Assembly: GCA_943908385.1 (NCBI GenBank)
Contig: CALTTF010000002.1
Location: 9,608 to 73,607 of the forward strand
Source: an uncultured Corynebacterium sp.
GTDB lineage: Bacteria > Actinomycetota > Actinomycetes > Mycobacteriales > Mycobacteriaceae
Reading direction: 5' to 3'
DNA length: 64,000 nt
Shown here in pieces: positions 39,110 to 48,422 of the stretch. Within the stretch, counting starts at the first letter, position 1. Every line of letters begins with the position of its first letter. The notes beneath the pieces were generated by a model that was given only the letters and a program-made list of their open reading frames with translations, ran no database searches and had not been told where the DNA came from. The translations under genes were made by a program, and so were the position numbers.

Positions 39110-39709
39110 TCAGTCGACACTGCCGCCGAGCAGCACCGCGAGCGCAGGCTCGTCGCCGGCGTTGATGAGGTGGAGAGTCTTCACGCCTTGATTGGTGAAA
39201 CCAATAGTCTCTGGTTCCAGCGAAATGTCCTCCAGGTAGAGGTCGCCGTGAACATTCAGGACCGCGTGCGCGTATTTCTGGTCAATGACGAAGACGAATT
39301 CTTCGTGCGGCTTGATGCGCAATTCCGCGGCGACAATATCCGGGCCAAAATCGACTGGGCCAGTCTGGCCGAAGATAGAGCCGGCGAAGACGCGCGCCTC
39401 CCCCGCCTCGTTGGTGTTGAAGCCGGTGAGGCTGAAGGATTTCGGTAGCTGCTGTTCAAAATCTAGACGATCTCCACTATTGAGTGCATCCAGGCTAAGC
39501 AGAAGGCTGCGGCGTTCGGTATTTTGAGCGCCTGCATGGAGGACACCGGGATTCTCGTCGTCGGAGAACTCCCATGTGATCGCGATGGCGTTGTCGTTGG
39601 GAAGCATGCCGATGGAATGCCAGGCACCCGGGCCGGTGTGCGGCTCGATGGGCAGCGGGCGGACATCCACGTCTGCCGCGCCTGGGCGGCGTTCCTGCGG
39701 GGTGGTCAT
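39110..39709 (-). CDS. Pirin-like (bicupin) protein, reduced N-terminal domain
   Basis: The 199-residue protein resembles the C-terminal domain of pirins: ARVFAGSIFGQTGPV, then HAVLNVHGDLYLED, then HLINAGDEPALAVLLGG. The N-terminal domain lacks the HPHRGFET metal-binding motif, so the usual metal site is not visible. It may be a degenerate or specialised cupin. It lies 53 bases before the pRiA4b-like gene and 19 bases after the MFS gene on the same strand, so the three may be cotranscribed. Confidence 0.5.
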   Translation of the reverse strand: MTTPQERRPGAADVDVRPLPIEPHTGPGAWHSIGMLPNDNAIAITWEFSDDENPGVLHAGAQNTERRSLLLSLDALNSGDRLDFEQQLPKSFSLTGFNTNEAGEARVFAGSIFGQTGPVDFGPDIVAAELRIKPHEEFVFVIDQKYAHAVLNVHGDLYLEDISLEPETIGFTNQGVKTLHLINAGDEPALAVLLGGSVD

Positions 39710-39728
39710 GAGCCAAAGGCTACATTAG

Positions 39729-40907
39729 CTACCGCAGTAGCGGGCGGGCGCGCAGACTCAGCTCGATGAGGGCCAAAGTGCCGAGCACCGCGGTGATGAG
39801 CAGGGTGCCGGGGAAGAAGCCGGAATCGACGGGAACGGCGCCGACAGCGGAGCCGCTGGCGATACCGACCTGGAAAGTGACGACGTAGATAGACGAAGCA
39901 CGGTTCTGGTTCGTATTTCCGGCGAAGAGGAAGACGGTCGTGGCGACAGTCGGCAGGCCGCCGCCGGCAAGACCGAGGAAGCCGACAACGAGAACGGCGA
40001 GGATGAAGCCGAGAACGTAGGAACCGCTGCTGACGGTGAGCGCAAGGGCACCGGTGAGACCAGCCAGGATGATCAAGCCGGTGCCGACCATATTCATCCG
40101 GATCATGCGGCGGTCCGCACGCTGGCCGGCAGCGACCACACCGATGATTCCGAAGATGCCGTAGGCGGCGAGGCCGATGGCGACGAACTCCGGGCCGGCG
40201 GTGCGGTGCACGAAGAGGCCGAGGTAGGTGTACGTGCAGAAGAGTGCGGTGATGACGAGGGCGAGGTAGAGCACAAGTGCTGGGAGTGCCGACCGCTTCT
40301 GCTCCCCTTCCTTCTTGCCGGCCGGCGGAATCGCGGGCATGGAGGGAAGCAGGAAGAACAGCAGGGTGAATGCGAGGGCGACGAAGCCGCCCAGAATCCA
40401 CGTGGCGATCCGCCAGCCGAAGGCGCCGCCGAGCAGCGTCGTGAGCGGCGACCCCACCACGAGAGCCATTGTGGAGCCCAGAGAAACGACGCCGACGGCC
40501 TTGCCTGTCATGCCTGCCGGGGCGAGGCGCGCAGCCATGGGGTTGACCAAGGACCAGAACAGGCCGTGGGTGAGCGCGGCGCAGATGCGCGCGACGGCGA
40601 GCATCCAGTAATTGCCGGCAGTGGCCTGCAGCGCGATGCCGGCGATGAGGAAGACGAGCGTGGCCATGAAGACCGGTTTTCGGTCCAACCGGCGGGTGAC
40701 CTCCATCAGGGGGATGGTCACCACGGCGACGATCGAGGCGTACACCGTCATGAGCAGGCCCACCTGGCCCTCGCTCACCCCGAGGTCGCGCGACATCGGG
40801 GTGATCAGCCCGACAGCGAACATCTCGAATGTCACGTACACGAAGGCCGCGAAGCCCATTGCGGACAGCGGCAGGTACGGGAAAGACGTCTTCTGGGAAA
40901 CAGACAC
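39729..40907 (-). CDS. MFS transporter, DHA1-type efflux
   Basis: The 392-residue product has 12 predicted helices and the major facilitator motif A as RRLDRKPVFMATLVF after helix 2. Motif C-like sequence follows in helix 5. It resembles AraJ/Bcr-type drug or sugar efflux permeases; the substrate cannot be told. It is divergent from the YwaF-like gene, and the 115-base gap holds AT-rich promoter sequence. Confidence 0.88.
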   Translation of the reverse strand: MSVSQKTSFPYLPLSAMGFAAFVYVTFEMFAVGLITPMSRDLGVSEGQVGLLMTVYASIVAVVTIPLMEVTRRLDRKPVFMATLVFLIAGIALQATAGNYWMLAVARICAALTHGLFWSLVNPMAARLAPAGMTGKAVGVVSLGSTMALVVGSPLTTLLGGAFGWRIATWILGGFVALAFTLLFFLLPSMPAIPPAGKKEGEQKRSALPALVLYLALVITALFCTYTYLGLFVHRTAGPEFVAIGLAAYGIFGIIGVVAAGQRADRRMIRMNMVGTGLIILAGLTGALALTVSSGSYVLGFILAVLVVGFLGLAGGGLPTVATTVFLFAGNTNQNRASSIYVVTFQVGIASGSAVGAVPVDSGFFPGTLLITAVLGTLALIELSLRARPLLR

Positions 40908-41022
40908 ATCCCCACGCTAAACCGTGATTCGGGGACGCGCGAACCTGGCGGGAGGGTTTCCTATTCAAATGTCCCACTTGAGTGGTACAACATTAAAAGA
41001 TTCGCAGTTAGACGGAGAGACA

Positions 41023-41757
41023 ATGCCCTACCAACCCGGCCCGTGGACGTCGAAGCACACAGGCAAGACATACCCGACGATCACGCAGTACGACCAGAAA
41101 CACCTGGTGCTCATGGTGTTCTTCATCATGCTGTGCGGCATTCTCGTCGTGGCGGTGAAGAAGCTGCCGGGTTCGGTGGTGAAGGCTTCGCGCAAGGTCG
41201 CTGGAGCGATCATGGGGATCATTTCTGTGGCGTACTTCCTCTGGGTGCTCAACCCGAAGCGTCTGGTGTGGGACGAGACGGCGCCGTTCCACATCACCGA
41301 CGCGCTGCGCGTGATCACTCCCCTGGCGCTGGGCACGGGCAACCCGACGGCGACGGCGATCAGCTACTACTGGGGTCTCTTCCTCAACCCGATGGCGCTG
41401 TTCTTCCCCGACATGGCTTTCGTGCAGGACAACAAGGTGCTGCAGGAGGTCGCATACTGGTACTTCCACATGGCGGCCAGCGTCGTGCCCGTCGTGCTCA
41501 CCTTCGGGTTGGGCTACCGCCCGAGCTGGAAAGACTGGCGCATGATCACGGGCGTGACGCTCGCATGGGGCGCATTTGCTGCGACGATGAACAAATTCAC
41601 CGGCGGCAACTACATGTTCCTCGCCGACCACCCGCGCGGCTGGTCGCCGCTGAACCTCTTCGGGCGCTGGCCGTGGTACTTGGCCATCGTCGGCCCGGGC
41701 GTGCTCGGTGTCTTCGCGCTGCTTACCGTTGTGTGGAAGCTGCCGGCAGACCGCTGA
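41023..41757 (+). CDS. YwaF / TIGR02206-like membrane protein
   Basis: The 244-residue product has about seven helices. Its motifs match the YwaF family: LPFH-like APFHITDALRVITPLAL, YYWGLFLNPMALFFPDM, and GGNYMFLADHPRGWSPLNLFG. Members are integral membrane proteins of unknown function. The ATG at 41023 has GGAGAG three bases upstream. Its final 35 bases overlap the end of the convergent nnr gene. Confidence 0.8.
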   Translation: MPYQPGPWTSKHTGKTYPTITQYDQKHLVLMVFFIMLCGILVVAVKKLPGSVVKASRKVAGAIMGIISVAYFLWVLNPKRLVWDETAPFHITDALRVITPLALGTGNPTATAISYYWGLFLNPMALFFPDMAFVQDNKVLQEVAYWYFHMAASVVPVVLTFGLGYRPSWKDWRMITGVTLAWGAFAATMNKFTGGNYMFLADHPRGWSPLNLFGRWPWYLAIVGPGVLGVFALLTVVWKLPADR

Positions 41758-43309
41758 ACCGGTGCAGCTTCGCCGTCGCGGCGGGCACGGCTTCCGCGAT
41801 AGCTGAGGCGCGGGCGGGAGCGGGCCCAAACGGGGTGTGTGCCGCGAGCGCGCTGGCGGCCGCGTGGATGACCACGGGCTGAGTATCACTCAGGAAGGCA
41901 TCGTTTCCCCAGCGTGCAGCTATTTGTGCGAGGTGCGCGCCGGTGATTCCGGAGAGCACGTCGCCGGAACCGGGTGTCGCCGCCCACGAGGTGCCGGCAT
42001 CGATGACGGAGTCCGCGGATTCGTGGCGGGGGTCGCACAGGATGGTGCTGCGCCCTTTGCGCAGCACCATGCAATTGAAGGATTCGGCCACCGCGCGGGT
42101 CTCAGCCAGCCGGTCGGACTCGGCGATGCCCTCCGCATCGCGCAGCCGGGCGAATTCGCCGTCGTGCGGGGTCAGCATTGTCTGTGCATTGCGGTTGCGG
42201 AGCAGCTCGCGCAGCTCGGGGTCGAGGGAGAGGAGGGTGAGGCCGTCGGCGTCGATAAGCAACGGCTCCTCGCGGCCGAGCAAATACGCGAGCTCGCTGC
42301 GCGCGGTACTGTCTGTGCCCGTGCCGGGGCCGAATACCCAGGCTTGGACGCGGCCGGCATCTTCGAGCTTGTGCGTGACGACGACTTCCGGAAGCGCCCG
42401 CACCACCTCGAGTGCCTGCGGGCCGGCGTAGCGGACCATCGACGGGGTGGCGTGCACGGCGCCCGAGACGCACAGGATTGCCGCGCCGGGATATGTGCCA
42501 CTTCCTGCGCGGATGCCCACAACGCCACCGGAGTATTTGTCGTCGCGGAACCGCGGCTCCATGCCAGGGACGTTGGTCGCGGTGAGCCGTGCGAAACTTT
42601 CGGGCCACTCGTGGTCGTCGGCGACCGCGCGGTGGAGCATGACCGGGGACGCCAGGGGCGAGAGGTTGCCGCTGATCGTGCGGCCGTCCGCCAGGTGCGG
42701 ATCGGCGAGCAACTGAATGCCGCACTCGGGGGCGAGGCCGTGGGCGAGGCGCCAGCCGCCGAACGTGACTGTGGCATCGGCGGTGACGTGGAACTCGCCC
42801 TTCTCGCCCGTGTCCGCGTCGATGCCGGAAGGCACGTCGACGGCCAGCACGTGTGCGTACCAGTCGGCGAGGCCCTGGATGACGCGGCCGGTCTGCTCGT
42901 CGAGGCCGCCGGCGCCGCCGAGACCGGTGAGCCCGTCGATGGCGAAGCGGTATTCGCGCAGGTCCTCTGGCAGATCTGTGAGCACCGTGCCGCCAGCATT
43001 GCGAAAGGCTTCCAGCGCCGGTTCGTGGGCGCTCCCCCACGCCAGCCACGCGTCGACGGTGTGGCCGGCCAGGGCGAGCTCCGCACCGGCATAGAGTGCG
43101 TCGCCGCCGTTGCCGCCTGTGCCCACCAACAGGAGTGTCCTGCGGTTTTGGCGGAAATCGGCCAAGGGATCGGGCCATGCGAGCATCGCCTCGGCGGCCT
43201 CGAAGACGGCGTGGGCGGCGGACTTCATCAGCTCGTCCGTGCTGGCCTGCGCATCCAGCAAGGGCTTCTCGGCCGAGCGGATCTGATCGGCTGTGTACGC
43301 GTAAACCAT
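41723..43309 (-). CDS. nnr: Bifunctional NAD(P)H-hydrate epimerase / ADP-dependent dehydratase
   Basis: The enzyme repairs hydrated NADH and NADPH. The N-terminal YjeF epimerase domain contains LVGTGGNGGDALYAGA, and the C-terminal ribokinase-like dehydratase contains GSGDVLSGITGAHLAQ. I start at ATG 43309, giving 528 residues; a GTG at 43318 is possible. The stop lies within the end of the convergent YwaF-like gene. The gene is separated from chrA by 30 bases on the same strand. Confidence 0.93.
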   Translation of the reverse strand: MVYAYTADQIRSAEKPLLDAQASTDELMKSAAHAVFEAAEAMLAWPDPLADFRQNRRTLLLVGTGGNGGDALYAGAELALAGHTVDAWLAWGSAHEPALEAFRNAGGTVLTDLPEDLREYRFAIDGLTGLGGAGGLDEQTGRVIQGLADWYAHVLAVDVPSGIDADTGEKGEFHVTADATVTFGGWRLAHGLAPECGIQLLADPHLADGRTISGNLSPLASPVMLHRAVADDHEWPESFARLTATNVPGMEPRFRDDKYSGGVVGIRAGSGTYPGAAILCVSGAVHATPSMVRYAGPQALEVVRALPEVVVTHKLEDAGRVQAWVFGPGTGTDSTARSELAYLLGREEPLLIDADGLTLLSLDPELRELLRNRNAQTMLTPHDGEFARLRDAEGIAESDRLAETRAVAESFNCMVLRKGRSTILCDPRHESADSVIDAGTSWAATPGSGDVLSGITGAHLAQIAARWGNDAFLSDTQPVVIHAAASALAAHTPFGPAPARASAIAEAVPAATAKLHRFSGLPAASTQR

Positions 43310-43339
43310 GTTCCCCACGGTAGCGGGACAATCTGTGAG

Positions 43340-43948
43340 CTACTGGATGATGCGCTTTTGTCGCGCCGCGGCGATGGCGGCGGTGCGGTTGTCCACACCG
43401 AGTTTGCTGTAGATGTGCACCAGGTGCGTTTTCACCGTCGCGGCCGAGATGAACAGCTGGGTGGCGATGTCCCGGTTGGACGCTCCGGTGGCCAGGGCCT
43501 CGAGGATCTCGATCTCGCGGGCGCTCAGCGCGACATCGGGGCGGGTGAGGCGTTCGGCCAGAACGTTCGCCACCTGCGGGGACAGGGTGCGCTCCCCCTT
43601 CGCGGCGGCGAGCACCGCGGCGCGCAGGTCCTCCTCCGGGGCGTCTTTGAGCACGTATCCTAAAGCCCCGGCTTCCATCGCGCCGACGACATCGGCCTGC
43701 GTGTCGTAGGTGGTCAGGATCAGCACCGGCGGCCCGCCCGCGGCCTGCAGTCTCTGGGCCACTTCGATGCCGCTCACCGTGGGCATCTGGATATCGGTCA
43801 CCACGACATCGACGTCGTCGGGGAGATCCTCGATGGCGGAACCGTCGGAGCCCTGCGCCACGACCTCGATCTGACCGTCGCTTTCCAGCACGGCGCGGAG
43901 GCCGGCGCGGACGACGGGGTGGTCGTCGATAAGCATGATGCGGACCAT
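43340..43948 (-). CDS. chrA: Response regulator ChrA, LuxR/NarL type
   Basis: The 202-residue product has a receiver domain with phosphoacceptor Asp52 and a C-terminal LuxR helix-turn-helix (LSAREIEILEALATGASNRDIATQLF). In C. glutamicum and C. diphtheriae ChrA is activated by the heme-sensing kinase ChrS and turns on hrtBA and hmuO. The assignment rests on sequence type and on the divergent hrtBA operon. Its ATG overlaps the end of chrS by one base. Confidence 0.85.
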   Translation of the reverse strand: MVRIMLIDDHPVVRAGLRAVLESDGQIEVVAQGSDGSAIEDLPDDVDVVVTDIQMPTVSGIEVAQRLQAAGGPPVLILTTYDTQADVVGAMEAGALGYVLKDAPEEDLRAAVLAAAKGERTLSPQVANVLAERLTRPDVALSAREIEILEALATGASNRDIATQLFISAATVKTHLVHIYSKLGVDNRTAAIAAARQKRIIQ

Positions 43949-45102
43949 TAGTCCTCCAAGGGGATTCGTGCCGCGAGCACGGTGCTGCGCGGCGAGCTTT
44001 CGAGTTCGAGCGTGCCCCCGACTTCGGCGACGCGGGCGCGCAGGCCGGTCAGCCCGTGGCCCGGCGGGCGCTTCATGCCGGAGCCGTCGTCGAACACATC
44101 CACTGTGGCGACATTACCGAGTTTCTCCACGGTGACCACCGCCTTGCGCGCATGCGAATGGCGCACGATATTGCTCACGCCCTCGCGCACGACGCGCTCG
44201 ACCACGTCCGCGGCCTCGCCCGTGATCTGGTCCGCGCCGGGCGCGACGAGGGTGAGGTCGAGCGGGGAATCGATCGCTTTCTGCCTGCTGCGTGCCGACG
44301 CCGCGACCGCCTCGAGCCGCTCGCTCAACGGGGCCGCCTCCGGCGAGTTCGCCGCGACGAAACGCCGCGCTTCCGACAAATTCTCGCTGGCCGTCTCCAC
44401 GATCGTGCCGAGGATCTCCTGCGCCTTGCCCTTGCGCGACGGGTCCCCGGACTCGAGGTGGCCGGCGGCGACCCGGCCGAAGAGAACGATGCTGCTCAAG
44501 CCCTGCGCCATCGTGTCGTGGACCTCGCGTGCCAGGCGCGTGCGTTCCTGGAGTGCGCCGGCCTGGTACTGGCTCTCGGCGAGCTCCATCTGCGTGGCCT
44601 CGAGGCGCGTGGCGATGAGCTTGTAGTGCTCGGCTTCCCCGCGCAGTGCCTGGTAGGCGAAGCTGGCCACCACCGCGACCAGCGTGCCGATGGTCGGACC
44701 GATGATTCCCCCGATCCCCGTCTCCGGGGCCATCACCGCCACGGTGAATGCCCCCGCCGCGAGCGAGACCGCGATGCCCACCGTTGCCGGAAGCAGGTAG
44801 CACGCGAGCATGACCAGGGGGAACTCCAGCCACGCGAAGTCCGGGGAGGCCCACACCAGCGCCACCCAGAGCGCGGCGACAATGCCCAGCCACGCGGCGC
44901 CGGCACCCGGCCGGAAATCGCGCCCGCGGTGGTGCATGACCGTGCCCGCGAGGTAGAGCACGGAGAAGAGCGCCGCCAGGCACACGGTCAGCGCGGGGAC
45001 CCGCGAGTACTGCACACCGAGCAGACCCACGACAAGGAGCACCGCGACGAGCACGTGCAGGCTCACGCGGAGGAAAGCGAGGATATTGCGTGTCGTCTTC
45101 AC
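43948..45102 (-). CDS. chrS: Heme-responsive sensor kinase ChrS
   Basis: This 384-residue HisKA_3-type kinase has about six N-terminal helices (residues 8-165), then the phosphorylation motif RLAREVHDTMAQGLSSI and an HATPase_c domain ending GHGLTGLRARVAEVGG. It should sense heme at the membrane and phosphorylate ChrA. The start is a GTG at 45102, 127 bases from the divergent hrtB start. Heme is inferred from the hrtBA context and family, not from a visible heme motif. Confidence 0.85.
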   Translation of the reverse strand: MKTTRNILAFLRVSLHVLVAVLLVVGLLGVQYSRVPALTVCLAALFSVLYLAGTVMHHRGRDFRPGAGAAWLGIVAALWVALVWASPDFAWLEFPLVMLACYLLPATVGIAVSLAAGAFTVAVMAPETGIGGIIGPTIGTLVAVVASFAYQALRGEAEHYKLIATRLEATQMELAESQYQAGALQERTRLAREVHDTMAQGLSSIVLFGRVAAGHLESGDPSRKGKAQEILGTIVETASENLSEARRFVAANSPEAAPLSERLEAVAASARSRQKAIDSPLDLTLVAPGADQITGEAADVVERVVREGVSNIVRHSHARKAVVTVEKLGNVATVDVFDDGSGMKRPPGHGLTGLRARVAEVGGTLELESSPRSTVLAARIPLED

Positions 45103-45154
45103 AGCTACTCACCGTATCGCGCGGTGAATCGCAGGATCTGCCGCACACCGCGAA

Positions 45155-45170
45155 TCAACCGATCGGTTGA
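45155..45170. promoter_or_regulatory. Palindrome in the chrS-hrtB divergent promoter region
   Basis: TCAACCGATCGGTTGA is a perfect 16-base palindrome located 60 bases before hrtB and 53 bases before chrS. It is a good candidate operator for ChrA or for a second regulator acting on both operons. Confidence 0.6.
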
Positions 45171-45229
45171 CCGGCAAATCACCCGCTCACCCGATGTGGT
45201 CTGACCTGCAACGACGTCAAAATAGAGCC

Positions 45230-46219
45230 ATGTTTGTTGCACTGAGAGATTTGCTGAATGCCAAAGGGCGCTTCGGCCTCATCGCGGGCGTGGTCGCCCT
45301 CGTGACGTTCCTCGTGGTCATGCTCACCGGCCTCACCGCCGGCCTGGGCAAGCAGAACACCTCTGCTCTCGAGGCCCTCGACCCCGCCACCGTGACGTTC
45401 GACGACGCCGACAACCAGTCCTACACCACCTCCCGCATCGCAGAAGCCGATGAGGGAACCACTCCGCTGGGCACCGGCCAGACGCTGATGACCCGCGCCG
45501 ACGGCACGGAAGATTCCGTCGCCGTCCTGGGTCTCCCGTCTGGTACCGAGCTGCCGACCGGCCAAGTGCTCGAGGATCACGCGATCGCGTCCGAGTCGCT
45601 CGAGCTTGCCGACGGCGAGTCCATCACCGTCGGCGGCACCCCCGTCACGGTGAGCGGGCAGGCCGACGACCTGTACTTTGCCCACTCCCCCGTCCTGTGG
45701 GTCCCGACTGAGACCTGGCAGGCGGCCATGCACACCGACGCGGTGGGCACGGTCGAGCTGTCCGACAACAAGGACACCGCCCCGGAAGGCTCCGTCTCGC
45801 TGAAGGATTCCTTCGAGGCGCTGCCCGCCTACTCCTCTGAGCAGGGCTCCCTGAAGATGATCCAGGGTTTCCTCTACCTCATCTCCGCGCTGGTCACCGT
45901 CGCCTTCCTGAGTGTGTGGACGGCGCAGCGCACCCGCGACCTGTCCATCCTCAAGGCCATCGGCGCTTCCAACGGCTACTTGCTCAAGGACAGCATCGGC
46001 CAGGCCGCGCTGATTCTCGCGCTCGGTGCCCTGGTCGGCACCGCCGCCGCCTTTGGGCTTGGGCTGCTGGCCGCGAAGGTTGCACCGTTCGTCCTCTCTC
46101 CTGCCAGCGTGATTCTTCCGGCCCTGGCCATCTGGATCCTCGGCATGGGCGGCGCTGCGTTGGCCACCCGCTCAATCTCCCGCGTCGACCCGCAACTCGC
46201 ACTTGGAGGTGCAGCCTAA
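45230..46219 (+). CDS. hrtB: Heme exporter permease HrtB (FtsX/MacB type)
   Basis: The 329-residue product has one N-terminal helix (FGLIAGVVALVTFLVVMLTGLTAGL), a large external domain (residues 40-215) and three C-terminal helices, the FtsX/MacB permease plan. The N-terminus MFVALRDLLNAKGRF is characteristic of HrtB. Together with HrtA it protects against heme toxicity. The ATG at 45230 gives this conserved start; an upstream in-frame ATG at 45167 is unlikely. Confidence 0.88.
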   Translation: MFVALRDLLNAKGRFGLIAGVVALVTFLVVMLTGLTAGLGKQNTSALEALDPATVTFDDADNQSYTTSRIAEADEGTTPLGTGQTLMTRADGTEDSVAVLGLPSGTELPTGQVLEDHAIASESLELADGESITVGGTPVTVSGQADDLYFAHSPVLWVPTETWQAAMHTDAVGTVELSDNKDTAPEGSVSLKDSFEALPAYSSEQGSLKMIQGFLYLISALVTVAFLSVWTAQRTRDLSILKAIGASNGYLLKDSIGQAALILALGALVGTAAAFGLGLLAAKVAPFVLSPASVILPALAIWILGMGGAALATRSISRVDPQLALGGAA

Positions 46220-46933
46220 ATGACTACCGCAACTGATACCCGCCGCACGTCCCACTCCTCCACCGGCACTGCCCCGGCACTGTCGATGACGGATGTCACC
46301 GTCACCTTCCCCGACGGCGATGGCCGCATCACTGCGCTGGACCGCGCCACCTTGTCGGCTGATCCGTGCACCGTCACCTTCGTCGTCGGCGCTTCCGGCT
46401 CCGGCAAGTCGACGCTGCTGTCCGCCGCCGCGGGCCTGCTCACCCCGGATTCCGGCACCGTCGAAGTCGCCGGCGAACCGATCAGCGACAAGGTCCGCCT
46501 CAATCGCATCGGCATGGTCTTCCAGCAGCCGAACCTCATTGCCTCGCTGACCGTCCGCGACCAGCTGCTGGTCACCGAGCATATCCGCGGCGTGCGCGGC
46601 AAGGAACTGCGCGCCAAGAAGTCCCACGCGAACGACCTGCTCGCACTCGTCGGCCTCGAGGGCCTCGGCGACCGCCGCATGCAGCAGCTTTCCGGCGGCC
46701 AGCGCCAGCGCGTCGGCATCGCCCGCGCGCTCATGGGCGAGCCGAGCCTCTTGCTTGCCGACGAGCCCACCGCCGCCTTAGACACCAACCGTTCCCAGGA
46801 GATCACCAAGCTCCTGCGCAATGTCACCGAGGAGCTCGGCCCGGCCTGCCTCATCGTCACCCACGAGACCGAGCTGATCGAGAGCGGCGACCGCGTCATC
46901 GAGGTCTCCGACGGCCGCGTCACGGAGGGTTAG
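46220..46933 (+). CDS. hrtA: Heme exporter ATPase HrtA
   Basis: The 237-residue ABC ATPase has Walker A GASGSGKST, the signature LSGGQRQR, and Walker B LLLADEP. It powers HrtB. Its ATG immediately follows the hrtB stop codon. A GC-rich inverted repeat (GCGCGGGC-A-GCCCGCGC, 46941-46957) lies 8 bases after its stop and may slow or end transcription. Confidence 0.92.
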   Translation: MTTATDTRRTSHSSTGTAPALSMTDVTVTFPDGDGRITALDRATLSADPCTVTFVVGASGSGKSTLLSAAAGLLTPDSGTVEVAGEPISDKVRLNRIGMVFQQPNLIASLTVRDQLLVTEHIRGVRGKELRAKKSHANDLLALVGLEGLGDRRMQQLSGGQRQRVGIARALMGEPSLLLADEPTAALDTNRSQEITKLLRNVTEELGPACLIVTHETELIESGDRVIEVSDGRVTEG

Positions 46934-46971
46934 TCGGGCAGCGCGGGCAGCCCGCGCCATCGTGATCTTCT

Positions 46972-47062
46972 AAATACCTGTTCCAGGATTCCTATTCACA
47001 AGGTCACCGTTTGTGGCCCACTTCCACTCACGTGGAAAATAGGCATTTAGGAATGGGTATTT
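46972..47062. repeat. Imperfect 25-base inverted repeat flanking a 41-base centre
   Basis: The arms are 46972-46996 and 47038-47062; by my alignment 19 of 25 positions pair. The outer ends are AAATACC and GGTATTT. Two smaller dyads sit in the centre (CACAA...TTGTG and CCAC...GTGG). The element fills the gap between hrtA and the convergent glycosylase gene. It could be a bidirectional terminator, a regulatory RNA fold, or a remnant of a small mobile element. No coding sequence is seen in it. Confidence 0.5.
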
Positions 47063-47101
47063 GGCGCTTCAGGGGGTGGCTATGGGCGGGGTGATGGCCG
47101 T

Positions 47102-47914
47102 CTACTGGCACTCGGGGCACCAGTACAGCTTGCGGCCCTCGAGGACCTTCGTCTCGATGGGGGCGCCGCAGACATAGCAGGGGTCGGCGGCGCGGCGGTA
47201 GACATACACTTCGCCGCCGTGGTCGTCCTTGCGGGGTGGGCGCCCCATCGCCTCGGGCGTGTGCTCGGGGCGGACGGTGTCGATGCGGCCGTGGTCGACG
47301 CCGTAGGCCATGAGCTCGGCCAGATCAGTCCAGATCGCATCGAATTGGGCGCGGTCCAGCTGGTTGCCGGGCAGCGCGGGGTCGATGCCCTGCCGGAACA
47401 GCACCTCGGCGCGGTAAATATTGCCCACGCCGGCGAACAGCTTCTGGTCCATCAGCATCGAACCGATGGTGCGCTTCGAACGGTGGACGCGCTCCCACAG
47501 CGCGGCGGGCGGGTCCAGCTCGACGATGGGATCGAAGCCGGACTTATCGACGATCGCAGCCGCCTCCCCCGGCGTCATCAGCTCGCATTTCTGCGGGCCG
47601 CGCAGGTTGGCGGCTGTCTTTCCGTTGGAGATGTGCAGCCGCATCTGGCCCCACTCGTCGGCGGCGGGCTCGAAGCGCAGAGAGCCGATCAGGCCCAGGT
47701 GGATATAGATCGTGTGCTCAGGTGTGCCCTGTTCAGACCCGAAGGTGATGAACAGGTGCTTGCCGTGGGCGGAGGCTTCGAGGAGGTGCGTGCCGTCGAT
47801 AAGCGCTGCTTCTGTTGCGAATCTCCCCTGCGGGCTGGTCACTTCCACCGGGCCCGAGCGGAAGTCCGCGTTGAGCGTGCGGGCGAGGCGGTGGAGAACG
47901 TGACCTTCAGGCAT
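47102..47914 (-). CDS. nei: Nei/Fpg family DNA glycosylase (endonuclease VIII)
   Basis: The 270-residue product begins MPEGH, so after removal of Met the catalytic Pro and Glu are in place; His at position 5 favours the Nei branch over MutM, which usually has MPELP. The helix-two-turn-helix (QKLFAGVGNIYRAEVLF) and the C-terminal zinc finger (CYVC ... CPEC) are present. It removes oxidised bases and nicks the strand. Close to mycobacterial Nei1 (Rv2464c) by sequence type. It lies 10 bases after rraA. Confidence 0.9.
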   Translation of the reverse strand: MPEGHVLHRLARTLNADFRSGPVEVTSPQGRFATEAALIDGTHLLEASAHGKHLFITFGSEQGTPEHTIYIHLGLIGSLRFEPAADEWGQMRLHISNGKTAANLRGPQKCELMTPGEAAAIVDKSGFDPIVELDPPAALWERVHRSKRTIGSMLMDQKLFAGVGNIYRAEVLFRQGIDPALPGNQLDRAQFDAIWTDLAELMAYGVDHGRIDTVRPEHTPEAMGRPPRKDDHGGEVYVYRRAADPCYVCGAPIETKVLEGRKLYWCPECQ

Positions 47915-47924
47915 TTAGCCGAGT

Positions 47925-48422
47925 CTACTTGGGCTCAACCGGGTTCTCGGAGACGACGACGCCGTCGGAATCGGCGTAGACGTACTCGCCCGGGACGAAG
48001 TCGACCCCGCCGAGTCGCAGGACGATATTCTCCTTGCCCACTCCGTCCTTCGCGGACTTGCGCGGGTTGGAGCCCAGCGCCTTGCAGCCGAAGTTCATCT
48101 TCGCCACCTCGGCGGAATCACGGATCGGGCCGTTGATGATCACGCCGGCCCAGCCGTTCTTCACGCCCGCTTCCGCGATCATGTCGCCCATGAGCGCGGT
48201 GTGCATGCTGGCGTGACCGTCGACGACGAGCACCTTGCCCTCACCCGGCGAGTTCAGCGTCTTCTTCACAAGCCCGTTGTCCTGGAAGCAGGAAATGGTG
48301 TGGATCTCGCCGCAGAAATCGACCGTGCCGCCGAAGTTGCGGAACTGGATATCGCAGCTGCGCACGTCCGTGTCGTGAATATCGGCGATGTCGGCGGTGG
48401 GGACGAACTGAATGTCGGCCAT
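47925..48422 (-). CDS. rraA: RraA family protein
   Basis: The 165-residue product has the RraA core: [22 protein letters not shown], and the fold shared with HMG/CHA aldolases. E. coli RraA inhibits RNase E; many homologues may instead be aldolases or decarboxylases, since GxxRD-type motifs (here PIRDS) are shared. The ATG at 48422 is preceded by GGAGCACCGTC. It stands upstream of the nei-like gene. Confidence 0.88.
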   Translation of the reverse strand: MADIQFVPTADIADIHDTDVRSCDIQFRNFGGTVDFCGEIHTISCFQDNGLVKKTLNSPGEGKVLVVDGHASMHTALMGDMIAEAGVKNGWAGVIINGPIRDSAEVAKMNFGCKALGSNPRKSAKDGVGKENIVLRLGGVDFVPGEYVYADSDGVVVSENPVEPK

